Positions 1 to 8,554 are shown, counted from the stretch's first letter. The stretch: DNA of 54,658 bases from Paracoccus benzoatiresistens (GCF_026913015.1 NZ_JAPTYD010000024.1:1-54658), one strand, 5' to 3'. Notes: generated from the sequence alone by a model not told the origin. Numbers and translations: made by a program.

Positions 1-191
1 CCCGTGAACGGCGAGCGCTCGATGCACTCGATGGTATCCGCGGGAACAGGTAGCAAGCGTCAGATTCAGAACACTAGCGCCCCGCCCGAAGACTGAAGGG
101 CAGATAGCTCGAAAGGCTCACGTCATCGCGGATAAAAGACCAATGTCAGGTCAAGGTCATGCACAAGTAGTTTGGGTTCGTCTGCCCGAAC
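1..191. other. Left edge, no confident gene
   Basis: One plus-strand frame is open from base 1 to a TGA at 94-96. It could be the last 31 codons of a gene that begins outside the window (it ends in NTSAPPED), but it shows no recognisable motif. Nothing else can be supported here. Confidence 0.2.
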
Positions 192-215
192 GGGGTGAGC
201 GCCCAGGCTCACCCC
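192..215. terminator. Hairpin after the RTX gene
   Basis: Perfect 9-bp inverted repeat GGGGTGAGC/GCTCACCCC with a 6-nt loop. It lies 25 bases beyond the stop codon of the minus-strand RTX gene. No clear U-tract follows on either strand, so it may be a weak terminator or an mRNA 3'-end stabiliser. Confidence 0.4.
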
Positions 216-239
216 TAGGTTTGGAATATTCAGGCTTGA

Positions 240-2486
240 TCAATCAAAGAACGCAAAATCATTCTTGGTTAGACCGTTTATGGAGTTAAGCGTTCCGATA
301 AGAACAGCGTCGATGTTGGTGTCGATGAGCCCGTCGCCATCAGTGTCCTGACCTCTGCCGTCCTCATCAAACCAGAGCCGGTGCGCATCCGTTTCGAACA
401 CGAAAGTCGGGCCGTTCGTGGCGGCAACATGGCTCATTTGGTTGAGAAGCCTGAAGTTGAAAGAGTCCACATCAAATTCCGACTCCAGGACCGCAAGCTT
501 GTCTACACCCTTCTGGAAGTCCGTAATGACATCATGCGGCCAGTACGGGTCATGCGAAAGGAAGCCGTCATCTTGTTCGAGCACGAAATGATCTTGGCCA
601 AGCCCGCCCGTCATGTTGTCGGCGCCGGCGCCGCCTTCCAGAACGTCATTGCCGCCGCGGCCGTTCAGAACGTCGTCCTGGCCTCCGCCACGGAGCGTAT
701 TGGCAGTGGCATTCCCAAGAAGGTAGTCATCATGGCCTGAACCGGTGATGTCCTCGATATTGAAGATCCGGTCGTTGCGGGCTGCGCCGGCGTTCGCGGC
801 TTGGCTGACCAAGTCGATGTAAACCGACAGATCCGCATCCGTGTAATCAAGCTGGTCATAGCCAAGCCCGCCATCCACGGTGTCGCCCAGATAGTCCTCC
901 TCCCGGAAATAGGAGCCAAGATGGAAGACATCCTGGCCTTCATTCCCGTAGAGCTTGTCTGCGCCATAGCCGTCGTTGAACACGTCGTTGCCCGCTTCGC
1001 CATAGGCGGTATCGGACATCCGCAAGTCCGTGTCGTCACTGTCGTTGAAGGTGTCATCGCCTGCACCGCCCCGGAGAATGTCAACGCCGCCTTGACCATC
1101 CAGAGCGTCGTTGCCGGCACCCCCGACCAAGACATCGCCGCCGCCGCCGCCGCTGAGGATGTCATTAAGACTGCCGGCAGTCACCCGGTCCACCCCGTCA
1201 CCGCCATAGAATTCCAGAACTTCGAACCCATCGACTTTCGTGCCATTGGCCAGGGTGGTCAGGGTCTGACCCTGGGTCGCCAGGTTGTAAGTGACGCCGA
1301 TATTGCTGTTCCACACATAAGCGAAGGTCATGCGGATCGTGTCCACGGTCCCTGCAAAGTCTCCCCCAATCGCTCTGTCGCCAATACCCGCCCAGATGAT
1401 GTCGCTGCCGGCCCCGCCCTCCAGGTTGTCCCATTCAAGGGTGTTGTCAAAGTCGAGGAAGGCATCAGAGTACAGTTCGTCTGCTTCTGCTCCACCAAGA
1501 ATGGTGTCCGACCCGGCTCCCCCCTCGAGCGTGTCGCGGCCTCGGGCCCCGTCAAGAAAATCATTGCCGGTTTCGCCCTTCGCACTGTCGTGGCCGTCTT
1601 CTCCGAAAAGCCGGTCATTCAGGGCTCCGCCGGCGATGGCGTCGTCTCCCAGGCCGCCATGGATCACGTCATTGCCCCTGGGATTCCAGTAATAGTCGCC
1701 CTCGTCCCAGTCGATATAGCCCACGAGATCGCCATAAAGGGAGTCGTTGCCATTGCCGCCCTGAAGCGTGTCGTTTCCATGGCCCCCGAAAAGACTGTCC
1801 TCCCCGCCGCGACCATTCAGGAGATCCGAGCCCAACCCGCCCTGAAGCTCATCCTTCATCTCCCCGCCGCTCAGCTGATCGTTGAAATCCGAGCCGCGGA
1901 TTTCATAGCGCTCAACATTCTGTATGATGATGTTGCCCGGCGCAGTGTAACTGGTAAGATAGTCCTTCGCATTGAAGACTATTCTGCTCGTCGCCAGCTT
2001 GTAGCTGGCCTCGAGCAGGTCGATGCCTGCGCCTCCGTTGATTCTGTCGCCCGACATCTCGCTGAACGACCCGACAATAAACGTGTCATCGCCGTTGCCG
2101 CCGTCCAGAATGTCACCGCCGGATCCGCCATAAAGGCTGTCGTTGCCCTCGCCGCCATAGAGTGCGTCGCCAAGATCTGCCCCGGACGAATAGTATCCAT
2201 CCCCGTAAAGGCGGTCATCACCATAGCCGCCATAGAGCGTATCGGCACCGGCTTGCCCTTCAAGGTAATCGTCGCCAAAACCACCGCGCATCGTGTCTTG
2301 GCCCGCGTCACCTTCCAGGCTGTCGTTGCCATATCCGCCGTCGACGACATCATTGCCGGTTCCGGCATTAGCGTAATCGTCTCCATCGAGAAGATTTATG
2401 ATGTCATTTCCGGTCGTATTGTTCCCGTAGTACTGGCCGATTGCATCTCTGTCGGACCAGCTATTCTTACCTGTAAACACAGCCAT
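240..2486 (-). CDS. RTX calcium-binding repeat protein, probably type I secreted
   Basis: 748 residues composed almost wholly of RTX nonapeptides of the form GGxGxDxLxGG, in blocks from about residue 28 to 650, separated by less repetitive beta-rich stretches. The C-terminal 45 residues carry an EF-hand-like loop, DTDGDGLID (714-722), and end in hydrophobic residues after an Asp (KNDFAFFD), as expected of an uncleaved C-terminal type I secretion signal. There is no N-terminal signal peptide. The start follows an AAAGGTG ribosome site 5 bases upstream. RTX repeats bind calcium and fold outside the cell. No enzymatic domain is visible, so it may be a surface or matrix protein rather than a toxin or protease. 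No type I exporter genes are adjacent. Confidence 0.88.
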   Translation of the reverse strand: MAVFTGKNSWSDRDAIGQYYGNNTTGNDIINLLDGDDYANAGTGNDVVDGGYGNDSLEGDAGQDTMRGGFGDDYLEGQAGADTLYGGYGDDRLYGDGYYSSGADLGDALYGGEGNDSLYGGSGGDILDGGNGDDTFIVGSFSEMSGDRINGGAGIDLLEASYKLATSRIVFNAKDYLTSYTAPGNIIIQNVERYEIRGSDFNDQLSGGEMKDELQGGLGSDLLNGRGGEDSLFGGHGNDTLQGGNGNDSLYGDLVGYIDWDEGDYYWNPRGNDVIHGGLGDDAIAGGALNDRLFGEDGHDSAKGETGNDFLDGARGRDTLEGGAGSDTILGGAEADELYSDAFLDFDNTLEWDNLEGGAGSDIIWAGIGDRAIGGDFAGTVDTIRMTFAYVWNSNIGVTYNLATQGQTLTTLANGTKVDGFEVLEFYGGDGVDRVTAGSLNDILSGGGGGDVLVGGAGNDALDGQGGVDILRGGAGDDTFNDSDDTDLRMSDTAYGEAGNDVFNDGYGADKLYGNEGQDVFHLGSYFREEDYLGDTVDGGLGYDQLDYTDADLSVYIDLVSQAANAGAARNDRIFNIEDITGSGHDDYLLGNATANTLRGGGQDDVLNGRGGNDVLEGGAGADNMTGGLGQDHFVLEQDDGFLSHDPYWPHDVITDFQKGVDKLAVLESEFDVDSFNFRLLNQMSHVAATNGPTFVFETDAHRLWFDEDGRGQDTDGDGLIDTNIDAVLIGTLNSINGLTKNDFAFFD

Positions 2487-3433
2487 GGTGCACCTTTTGA
2501 TCTGTGGATGTTACTTCAACATGTATTCAAGGCCCTGACCTGCCGCCCGCTTGACAGGAAGTTCGGCCAAGTAGAGGCGTCGGCATTTGCTCCGCGCGAG
2601 TAGCGCTGCAAGACTGTGGCTGGCAAAGATGAGCGCCCTGCCATTGATCGCTACTGGCGATTAAGCGGGATCATCGGCAACTGGGCCGTAGCCTCCTGCA
2701 GGCGGAGATTGCTGGTGTGGCCTGCAGCCACGGACATGCAATAGCCGAAGTTGAAGCTCGTTTCGGGAAGGTTGGACAAAGACAGCCAACCAGTTCCGGC
2801 AGTTGGCCGCTGCTTTCAGCAAATGAAGAAATTGGCGGGACAGTTGACCAGTTCTGACTCTCCGGACCCGCGCCAGGGCTCCCGAATGAAGGCTGCAGAT
2901 GCCAACCCAAACGTGCTGAATTGCTCGTCGTGATCCGTCCGAGCCGATCAGTTGTTGGTCGGCTCTCTGCCCCAAGCCTGGCACATAGTTGGCACCTTCG
3001 AACACGTGGGACCTAGGTCCACATCCGGGTGTTGCGCCAAACGGACTGAAGAGGATTTGCGACAGGTGCAAATCTTTTCCGTGGAAACCTCCACTGCTCT
3101 GCCGGATTGCACAGAATTCGTTTGGACAGATGACCCCGGACATATCCGAGCTTGTTTGGGTGCCCTTCATCCCTGGATCAACACGAATGACCAAATTCAC
3201 CGCCTGAACCGCCGCTAAAGGCTACCCTGAAGAAAAGAATCACATTGCGATCAAATATCACGTAAAAAAAACATTTGTGATCAGTCTTCGCAGTAACTTA
3301 ACTATTTTTTCCTGATCCTGAAGTTCAAGCGAGAAGTAAGAAGAGTAGCCTGTTACTTGAGGTGGTCGCGCTGTGATTGCTTTATGACGGGTGACGGTGA
3401 ACCTATGCTGACCGTGCCGCAGATCATGTCAAC
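2487..3433. other. Gene-poor spacer with AT-rich patch
   Basis: No convincing gene. A minus-strand frame of 179 codons (2661-3200) is open but has the composition of an accidental frame and no motif. Bases about 3230-3320 are strikingly AT-rich for this genome, with an A8 run and a T6 run, and may hold promoter or nucleoid-protein binding sites. The promoter of the RTX gene should lie just above 2486. The prophage left boundary is probably near the right end of this stretch, but no copy of the tRNA 3' end was seen. Confidence 0.35.
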
Positions 3434-3628
3434 TTAGCTGCCCACCACCCGGCAACAGTGCGGCATGCAGACGAAGAGGGCATCGAGCGACGGCACCTGA
3501 CCGAACTCGCCATAAAGGTTGGTGGTATCCAAATACTGCTTTGGCCCAAGCACCCTAGATGCTCTGGGACCAACGCTGTTACCGCCAGCTTCAACTGCTT
3601 CAATCAGCCGTTGCAGAGCCTCGCTCAC
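3434..3628 (-). pseudogene. Truncated small phage protein
   Basis: A GTG start at 3628 overlaps the stop of the preceding 21-codon frame (GTGA). The first 16 residues (MSEALQRLIEAVEAGG) form an amphipathic helix of the kind that opens many short phage proteins. The following residues lose that character and the frame ends after 64 codons in a Cys-rich tail. The likely reading is a phage gene cut at about 3585 by the deletion that removed the left part of the prophage, with its frame then running into foreign DNA. No function can be assigned. Confidence 0.35.
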
Positions 3629-3690
3629 TGCCGCCCCTCTTCGACCCACCGGCGCGCGGCTTCGTCCTCGGGATGCTTCCTGTCTATCAT
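3625..3690 (-). CDS. Possible 21-residue phage peptide
   Basis: The ATG at 3690 overlaps the stop of the upstream 277-residue gene as ATGA, and its own stop overlaps the next GTG as GTGA, so the three frames would be translationally coupled. The peptide is highly charged (MIDRKHPEDEAARRWVEEGRQ without its final residue). It may be a real small protein or a remnant of a longer one. Support comes only from the coupling geometry, which matches every other junction of this operon. Confidence 0.3.
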   Translation of the reverse strand: MIDRKHPEDEAARRWVEEGRQ

Positions 3691-4520
3691 TCCCCTGCCC
3701 TCCAAGGCGCCATAGGCGGCAGCGCGTCCGTCAGCTCGATCCCATGCAGGCAGCCCCGCAGGCTGGCCTGCAGGTGCAGCAAGGCGCCCACCCAATCCAG
3801 GTAGTTGCGGCGCTTGGCTGCGATCATGCGAGCCGTGCCGGTGTAGCTGACCGGGCAGACCTCGCCGGTCTTCACCCGCTTGCGGCTGCGCTCATCGCGC
3901 CAAGTCCAGATGCTGCCGGTCTTCTCCGTGGCGGCGGTGAAGATCGCCGCGCGCTTCTCCAAGTCCCATCCGCATGGCTCCCACCCACACGGCACGATGG
4001 CCAGCCGCTCGCCCTGTCCCCAATCGGGCACGCTACGCAGGCGCGCCAGCTCGGCTACCTGCGTAGCCATGCGAGCGCCGCCGAGACCAATCGGCAGGGT
4101 CTCAACGTACGAGGCGATGATCTGCGCATCGGCTGCCGGGTCGCTGGTACCGCCGCCGTCGACGGCTGTGCCGAGGATCGCCATCTGCATGCCGCGCCAC
4201 AAGGGGTCCAGGCCCACGCGGTCGAATTCGTGGGCGCCGTACTGGTCAAAGTCGATCTGCGCCTTCTCAGTCAGGAAGGCCCATTCCAACGCGGCTTGGA
4301 TCGACATGACGCGCGGGCCTGCCTGGTCCGAGCGGTCGCTCGTGCGGATCCGCGGCGCGTTGGTCGTGGCCTCGGCCTGCGGCTCGACCTGCGCAGCCCT
4401 GCGACGGGCTTTCCGCGCCGGCTGCCGGAACTGCGACGGGCATACCGTAACCGGGTGCCTTTCGAGGTACACGTCGATCAGCGCGCGGTCGGGATCGTTG
4501 ATCGGCCGGTGAATGCTCAT
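3687..4520 (-). CDS. Phage hypothetical protein, 277 residues
   Basis: I do not recognise a domain with a known function. The N-terminal 70 residues are Arg/Ala-rich and likely disordered. A compact region follows from about residue 71 (MSIQAALEWAFLTEKAQIDF), with a conserved-looking segment around HEFDRVGLDPLWRGMQMAI and a C-terminal basic region containing an RDERSRKR stretch. The start is an ATGA overlap with the phosphatase gene and is preceded by GAGGTG. It is the last intact gene of the rightward-type early operon, a position where lambda-like phages keep late-regulator or accessory genes. A late-gene activator is possible but speculative. Confidence 0.65.
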   Translation of the reverse strand: MSIHRPINDPDRALIDVYLERHPVTVCPSQFRQPARKARRRAAQVEPQAEATTNAPRIRTSDRSDQAGPRVMSIQAALEWAFLTEKAQIDFDQYGAHEFDRVGLDPLWRGMQMAILGTAVDGGGTSDPAADAQIIASYVETLPIGLGGARMATQVAELARLRSVPDWGQGERLAIVPCGWEPCGWDLEKRAAIFTAATEKTGSIWTWRDERSRKRVKTGEVCPVSYTGTARMIAAKRRNYLDWVGALLHLQASLRGCLHGIELTDALPPMAPWRAGE

Positions 4521-5164
4521 GCCTGCACCTCAATGATATCGACCGGCCCCCCAGCGATAGCGTCATCGAAAACTCCGATGCAGAGGCGTCCGAAAAACAC
4601 GGCCCCACAATCAAGATTGGTCCGGTGAATGTAGCGCTCAGGGCCGTGTCGCTGCGGTGTGTGCCCGTGAACAACATGCTTGCCGCGATAGCCAACATCA
4701 GCACCCTTGGGATAGCGGGTCCAGAGCACAGTGCGATCTGGCGCTTCCGCAAGGTCGTATTCCTCGGGAGCGAAGGCGTGGACATAGACGCGGTGCTTGT
4801 CCTGGTGGAATGTTGGCAGTGCTTTCATCCAAGCAGCGTCAGACATCATGTCCTCGTCACCGTAGCTGTCGATCGTCTCGGCTCCGCCATTCATCAACCA
4901 GCTTCCCGCCATCATCTGATCTTGGTCGATGAGAGCTGCAGCCATGAAATCCTCATGGTTGCCCTTCAAAGCCACCCACGGCAGACCGTTCTCAACACCG
5001 TTGCGAATGCGCTGGACGACCTGCGCCGATTGCGGCCCTCGGTCGATATAGTCGCCCAGAAAGATGATCTTGTCCGCACGACCCGCAGAGCGCACGGCAA
5101 AGAGGCCGTCGCAAAGAAGGTCAAAGCGGCCATGAAGGTCCGGAAATACATAGGTTCTGCTCAT
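4517..5164 (-). CDS. Lambda-type serine/threonine protein phosphatase
   Basis: 215 residues with the full metallophosphoesterase signature: DLHG (9-12), GDYIDRGP (37-44), GNHED (68-72) and a C-terminal HGHTP. These supply the Asp, His and Asn ligands for a two-metal centre. Length and motif order match the PPP-family phosphatase of phage lambda (NinI/lambda-PP) and related PrpE/ApaH-like enzymes. The start at 5164 makes an ATGA overlap with the zinc-ribbon gene upstream, and the stop overlaps the next start in the same way. The position, late in the cro-side operon with a RusA gene, mirrors the nin region of lambda. The substrate is unknown. Confidence 0.85.
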   Translation of the reverse strand: MSRTYVFPDLHGRFDLLCDGLFAVRSAGRADKIIFLGDYIDRGPQSAQVVQRIRNGVENGLPWVALKGNHEDFMAAALIDQDQMMAGSWLMNGGAETIDSYGDEDMMSDAAWMKALPTFHQDKHRVYVHAFAPEEYDLAEAPDRTVLWTRYPKGADVGYRGKHVVHGHTPQRHGPERYIHRTNLDCGAVFFGRLCIGVFDDAIAGGPVDIIEVQA

Positions 5165-5475
5165 GCGTCCTCTAGCCCCATTTCGCGGTTGGCGCTCACC
5201 CGTGGGGCGGGCGGGTTTTCGATCAGGTCTTGCAGGATGGTCAGGCCACGCGGCTTGCGGATCTGATAGCGGCCAATGGCAACTACGGTTTCCACGCCAC
5301 ACCTCTTGCACTGCGCGTCCAGCCCTTTGCCCCACTCCGGCTCCTCCCGGGCGATGCCTTCGGCGAGATGGCGGCAGGAGCAACCCTTTGACTCCATGCG
5401 GACATACATGCCGATACACGGGCAGCCCTTGCCGTCATGCTCAACCCAAGGGCCCCACTCCTCACGCTCACTCAT
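5161..5475 (-). CDS. Zinc-ribbon-like phage protein
   Basis: 104 residues. Cysteines at 18, 20, 32, 34, 56 and 59 form CxC, CxC and CxxC pairs (GCPC, GCSC, CKRC), suggesting one or two bound metals, probably zinc. No known family is recognised. The internal ATG at 5475 is chosen because it reads MSEREEWGPW and slightly overlaps the end of the DnaA-like gene, whereas a longer start would run further into that gene. It could be a small nucleic-acid-binding protein acting with the replication module, which is inference only. Confidence 0.65.
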   Translation of the reverse strand: MSEREEWGPWVEHDGKGCPCIGMYVRMESKGCSCRHLAEGIAREEPEWGKGLDAQCKRCGVETVVAIGRYQIRKPRGLTILQDLIENPPAPRVSANREMGLEDA

Positions 5476-5800
5476 CGCTGGCCCCCGTGCTGGCTTTCGC
5501 AGCTGCATCGCGCCGCGCTTGTTCGCGGCGAACCGCCGCCATGATCGTCGTGTGATCCCGCCCGAAGGCCCGGCCGATCATCGAGAGGGACATGCCGTTG
5601 CGGTGCGCGATGAAGCAGACCAGGTCGCGGACGCGGCAGTCATCGGCGCGCTGGCTGCGGCCCATCACGGCGAGATAGCTGTGCCCGGTCCACTCGCAGA
5701 CCTCCTTGGCAATGGTGCGAACAGTGGCGCGGGTTGGGTTGAGCCGGCCGGCCGACAGCTTGTCGGCGTCAGTCATGAAGTTGGCGACAGGGGCGGTCAT
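5468..5800 (-). CDS. Orphan DnaA C-terminal-domain protein
   Basis: 110 residues. Residues 55-95 match the DNA-binding domain IV of DnaA, including RDLVCFIAHRNGMSLSMIG and the signature GRDHTTIM (80-87), which contacts the DnaA box in the host protein. The AAA+ ATPase domain of DnaA is absent, so the protein can bind but should not unwind DNA alone. The start has AAGGA 7 bases upstream. Beside the DUF1376 gene it probably belongs to the phage replication module, either marking the phage origin or competing with host DnaA. The role is inferred. Confidence 0.8.
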   Translation of the reverse strand: MTAPVANFMTDADKLSAGRLNPTRATVRTIAKEVCEWTGHSYLAVMGRSQRADDCRVRDLVCFIAHRNGMSLSMIGRAFGRDHTTIMAAVRREQARRDAAAKASTGASDE

Positions 5801-5846
5801 TGTGGGGTTCCTTCTGTCAGGCGGTGGTCAGGCTGTGGGGTGTGGG

Positions 5847-6347
5847 TCAGGCGCTGCGCATTTCGGCTTGGATGGCGTTGATCTCCTCGGCCGAGGCCTG
5901 TTCCTTCAGCGGCTCGATGCGCTTCACGGAGAATCCAAGCTCCACCAGGATCGCGTTTGCGCGCTCGGCGCTGATAGGCTGACGCTTCTCAGGTTGAGTG
6001 CTTTGCTGGGCGGCCCGTCGTGCCATTTCCGCCTTGCCGCGCTCGGCCTTGAGGATGGCCAGCACATCGGCTGCGTTCGGCTTGCGGCGGGGATTCTCGC
6101 GGCGCCATTCGCGCAGGCCCCAGCGGACTTGCTCGAGGTGCCAGTCTTCCAGTTCATCAGCCCAATCGGCCAGGACCGCGGCTTTCATCTGCGGCGCCAG
6201 TTCTGCCTGCCAGTAGCCCTGCAGGATCACCTCGACCTCAAAAGCAATCCTTGCTCGATGGTCTGCGCATTGTTCCGGCGACATGGAGCGCGTCACGCAG
6301 GGCGTCGGATGCGGCAGCTTGACGATTTGTGCGGGTAGGTTGGACAT
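5847..6347 (-). CDS. Phage hypothetical protein of replication module
   Basis: 166 residues, mostly helical and charged, with the segment GLREWRRENPRRKPNAADVLAILK (given in part) around residues 78-101 that resembles a motif recurrent in small phage replication-region proteins. AAGGAGGG stands 4 bases before the ATG at 6347, so I take this start although the gene then overlaps the end of the DUF1376 gene by 110 bases. An internal ATG at 6284 would shorten the overlap. By position (after a DUF1376 protein, before a DnaA-like protein) it may be a helicase loader or partner. That is a guess. Confidence 0.6.
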   Translation of the reverse strand: MSNLPAQIVKLPHPTPCVTRSMSPEQCADHRARIAFEVEVILQGYWQAELAPQMKAAVLADWADELEDWHLEQVRWGLREWRRENPRRKPNAADVLAILKAERGKAEMARRAAQQSTQPEKRQPISAERANAILVELGFSVKRIEPLKEQASAEEINAIQAEMRSA

Positions 6348-7116
6348 CTTGCCCTCCTTCGATCGGTGTCAGCTTGGGTCGAGATTTCAGTTCGCCAGCG
6401 AGGCGGGCGAGGGGTTCGGTGAAGTAGGCGAGGGTCTTGGGTGGACCGTCCCGCTTGGATCGGGTCAGGCGATCAACCTCGGCGACGACTTGATCCTCAG
6501 TCAGCTCCAGGTCGTCGCGCCATTGCATGACCAAGGCGCATTCGGCTTCGTCCGGCAGGAATGTCTTTCCGCGGACGGAGACTGATCCGAGGGGTTTTCC
6601 AAAAGCTGCGCAGACCCGTTCGAGATAGGTCTGATCGGCGGCTTTGTTATCGCCCCCATCACCACCACCACCACCACTACTGTTGGGTTGTTGGGAAGGA
6701 TGGTTCCCCGGTTCATCCGTGGTTATATCCGTGGATGATGGCGGCTCATTATCTTTCAGTGGGTTACAGGATTTTTCGCCCGTTTTACGGTAGGACTGTT
6801 GCTTAACCTGGCGTTCGACGTAAGTGGCTTCTTCTTGTAACCGCTTTGAGAAGACGGCCCCATCCTCGGCGATCAGAAATTCCCGAATGACCGGGCCAAT
6901 GCGTGATTTCCAAAGCCGAGACGACACGCGAGACACGCGCGCAAGGCGGTTGTCGTCGTCGGGGAAGTCGCAGCTTTCCCGAGTCCACATCGCCATGAGA
7001 ATGAGGAAGTACGCGCCAATCTCGTCGGCCTCCAAGTGCTGCGTGTCACGCTGGAACGCGTCCACCCAGATCGGACAGGGGCGCTTGGCGCGCGCGGCTT
7101 TGGCGTTGAAGCTCAC
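6238..7116 (-). CDS. DUF1376 (YdaU-like) phage replication-associated protein
   Basis: 292 residues. The N-terminal 90 residues match DUF1376: PIWVDAFQRDTQHLEADEIGAY, where the family usually has a W-x-P-x-Y-V-x-D-x-L-x-D-T pattern and a GAY motif. This domain is found fused or adjacent to phage replication initiators. A low-complexity Ser/Gly linker (GGGGGDGGD, encoded by a run of GGT-type triplets at about 6657-6684) joins it to a C-terminal helical region. The GTG start at 7116 is preferred because it forms a GTGA overlap with the RusA stop and removes an Arg-rich non-family extension. Exact biochemistry is unknown. Confidence 0.72.
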   Translation of the reverse strand: MSFNAKAARAKRPCPIWVDAFQRDTQHLEADEIGAYFLILMAMWTRESCDFPDDDNRLARVSRVSSRLWKSRIGPVIREFLIAEDGAVFSKRLQEEATYVERQVKQQSYRKTGEKSCNPLKDNEPPSSTDITTDEPGNHPSQQPNSSGGGGGDGGDNKAADQTYLERVCAAFGKPLGSVSVRGKTFLPDEAECALVMQWRDDLELTEDQVVAEVDRLTRSKRDGPPKTLAYFTEPLARLAGELKSRPKLTPIEGGQDVQPTRTNRQAAASDALRDALHVAGTMRRPSSKDCF

Positions 7117-7517
7117 CCCAGTGCCTCGACCTGCACATAGGTTTCGTCGTACCGGCCCCACCGCTTCACGCAGCGCACGTCGGCGACCTGGCTGTCATCA
7201 CGCCAAGCGATGCGGTTCAGGCCGTCCTTGATGGCTTTCGCGAGGTTGTCCGAGTCCGGCTTCTGGATGTGAAAGCCGCCCTCCAAGGCAGCCTTCTTTT
7301 TCTTGCTCCACGATGCCGAGACGGCGAACACGGCCACGATGCGCAGCTTCACTGGACCCTCGATGGGATCCGGGAAGTGCGGCCGCGCAATCTCTGCGAC
7401 CTTGCTTTCGAAGCTGACGGTTTCCTTGGGCGTATAGACCCGTGCCCGGCCGGCGACGATCGCCGCCTTTGGACGCTGCTTGGCAAAGGGCCGTCCCGGT
7501 ATCGTGAAGTCTGCCAT
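7113..7517 (-). CDS. RusA-family Holliday junction resolvase
   Basis: 134 residues. Residues 4-17 (FTIPGRPFAKQRPK) are the typical RusA opening. The catalytic patch is KPDSDNLAKAIKDGLN (87-102), followed by WRDDSQV, giving Asp88, Asp90 and a downstream Asp pair for Mg binding and Lys95 as in RusA. These enzymes are homodimers that cut four-way junctions, usually of phage origin. The ATG at 7517 overlaps the previous stop as TGATG. It probably resolves recombination intermediates made by the phage YqaJ/RecT system or debranches replicating phage DNA. Confidence 0.88.
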   Translation of the reverse strand: MADFTIPGRPFAKQRPKAAIVAGRARVYTPKETVSFESKVAEIARPHFPDPIEGPVKLRIVAVFAVSASWSKKKKAALEGGFHIQKPDSDNLAKAIKDGLNRIAWRDDSQVADVRCVKRWGRYDETYVQVEALG

Positions 7518-8035
7518 CACTCGAAGTCCTCGGGCTTCGGCAACTGGCAAGGCTCGTCTTCCTCCGCGGACTCGCCCTCATCATCCGGGGCGCCGGCGAA
7601 CATATCGCCTTGGTCGGGCTGGATGTCGGCAGCCTCGCGCTCGCCCATGAACTTGTCGCTGTCGATCATCACGATCTGAACCATCTCGCCGACATGATCG
7701 CCCAGGACGTTGCGGTTCAGCTCGATGTTCGGACAGGTGATCTTGGCCTCGATCCCCTTGGTACCGCCGATCTTGACCTCGCCGAGGGTAACGACGGCAT
7801 GCGGAAACTCGTGGGCGATCAGCTCGCGCACCACGCCGCGCACCAGGTTCTTCGCGGCAAGCTCGAGGCCATTGACGATTTCGGCCTGCTCGGCCTCGGT
7901 CAGGAGAGCCCAATTGGTTTTCATGTGCCGGATGCGGCTCAGCATCGCGTCGCGGATATCGCCGCGTAGGGTGTCGAGCTGCAGGTCGGCTTCCTCGCCT
8001 TCCATGTCGTGGTGAATTTCGGCGTGTGCATTCAT
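7517..8035 (-). CDS. Phage hypothetical protein, 172 residues
   Basis: No recognised family. The N-terminal half is helical (about residues 20-75), a beta-rich segment follows (VVTLGEVKIGGTKGIEAKI), and the last 35 residues are strongly acidic (DDEGESAEEDEP), as in proteins that bind basic partners or mimic DNA. It lies between the CII-like regulator and rusA and ends in a TGATG overlap with rusA, so it is part of the same early operon. A weak ribosome site precedes the ATG. Function unknown. Confidence 0.6.
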   Translation of the reverse strand: MNAHAEIHHDMEGEEADLQLDTLRGDIRDAMLSRIRHMKTNWALLTEAEQAEIVNGLELAAKNLVRGVVRELIAHEFPHAVVTLGEVKIGGTKGIEAKITCPNIELNRNVLGDHVGEMVQIVMIDSDKFMGEREAADIQPDQGDMFAGAPDDEGESAEEDEPCQLPKPEDFE

Positions 8036-8116
8036 GGGAATTGGTCCGGTGCAGGTTTGCCGCTGGACGCCGCGGCCGCGTGGGGCGCGCGAGGCTGATT
8101 GCCCCGCGCAGGGGGT

Positions 8117-8554
8117 TCACTTTGCCGCCTTCATCAGCCGCGCCTTGGCGGCCCTGATTGCCCGCTCAGCGTCCTCGAGCTGGCAGATCGCATCAGCCCG
8201 CAGGCCTGCGCAGTCCGACTGGCCCGCCTGGATCAGCGCCGCGATAGCCTCGCCGTTTTCCTTTGAGATCACGGCGGCATCGTTGATCGGGCTGATGTTG
8301 TTGCCGGTCACGGCGGCGGCGATGTTACGGCGGGCCAAGGCCTGGGAAACCGGATCGCATCCAAGGGCATCCTCCAGCGCGACGACGTCGAACACGTCCC
8401 AGTTTAGCGTACCGTTGGCCTTGCGGCTGATCGTGCCCTTGACGGTGTGGCAGCCCCAGCGTGCGTTGATGGTTTCGGCTACGGCATCGAAGCAACCGAG
8501 GCGGCCAACCATCGCGCGCATGTGCGATCCAACGATCAACTTGAGGTCAGCCAT
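8117..8554 (-). CDS. CII-like phage regulator (putative)
   Basis: 145 residues. Residues 15-60 fit a helix-turn-helix fold (FDAVAETINAR, then VKGTISRKANGTL), followed by a segment like DVFDVVALEDALGCDPV that recalls the CII/CP76-type phage regulators. The C-terminal 50 residues form a long Ala-rich helix suited to oligomerisation. GAGG lies about 6 bases before the ATG. It is the second gene after the Cro-like gene, exactly where lambda has cII. A role in the lysis-lysogeny choice is inferred; the family match is weak. Confidence 0.5.
   Translation of the reverse strand: MADLKLIVGSHMRAMVGRLGCFDAVAETINARWGCHTVKGTISRKANGTLNWDVFDVVALEDALGCDPVSQALARRNIAAAVTGNNISPINDAAVISKENGEAIAALIQAGQSDCAGLRADAICQLEDAERAIRAAKARLMKAAK

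Noticed and set aside
801..2603. 600-codon plus-strand frame opposite the RTX gene
   Set aside because: A mirror of the RTX repeats caused by their codon regularity; no protein motif.
2661..3200. Minus-strand frame of 179 codons behind the RTX gene
   Set aside because: Low-complexity, Arg/Ser/Gln-rich, no motif, weak start. It may be a repeat shared with other genomes, which I cannot check here.
1..3433. A second copy of the tRNA-Met 3' end (left attachment site)
   Set aside because: I scanned for the T-arm and anticodon-arm sequences and found no convincing match, so the left boundary is left open.
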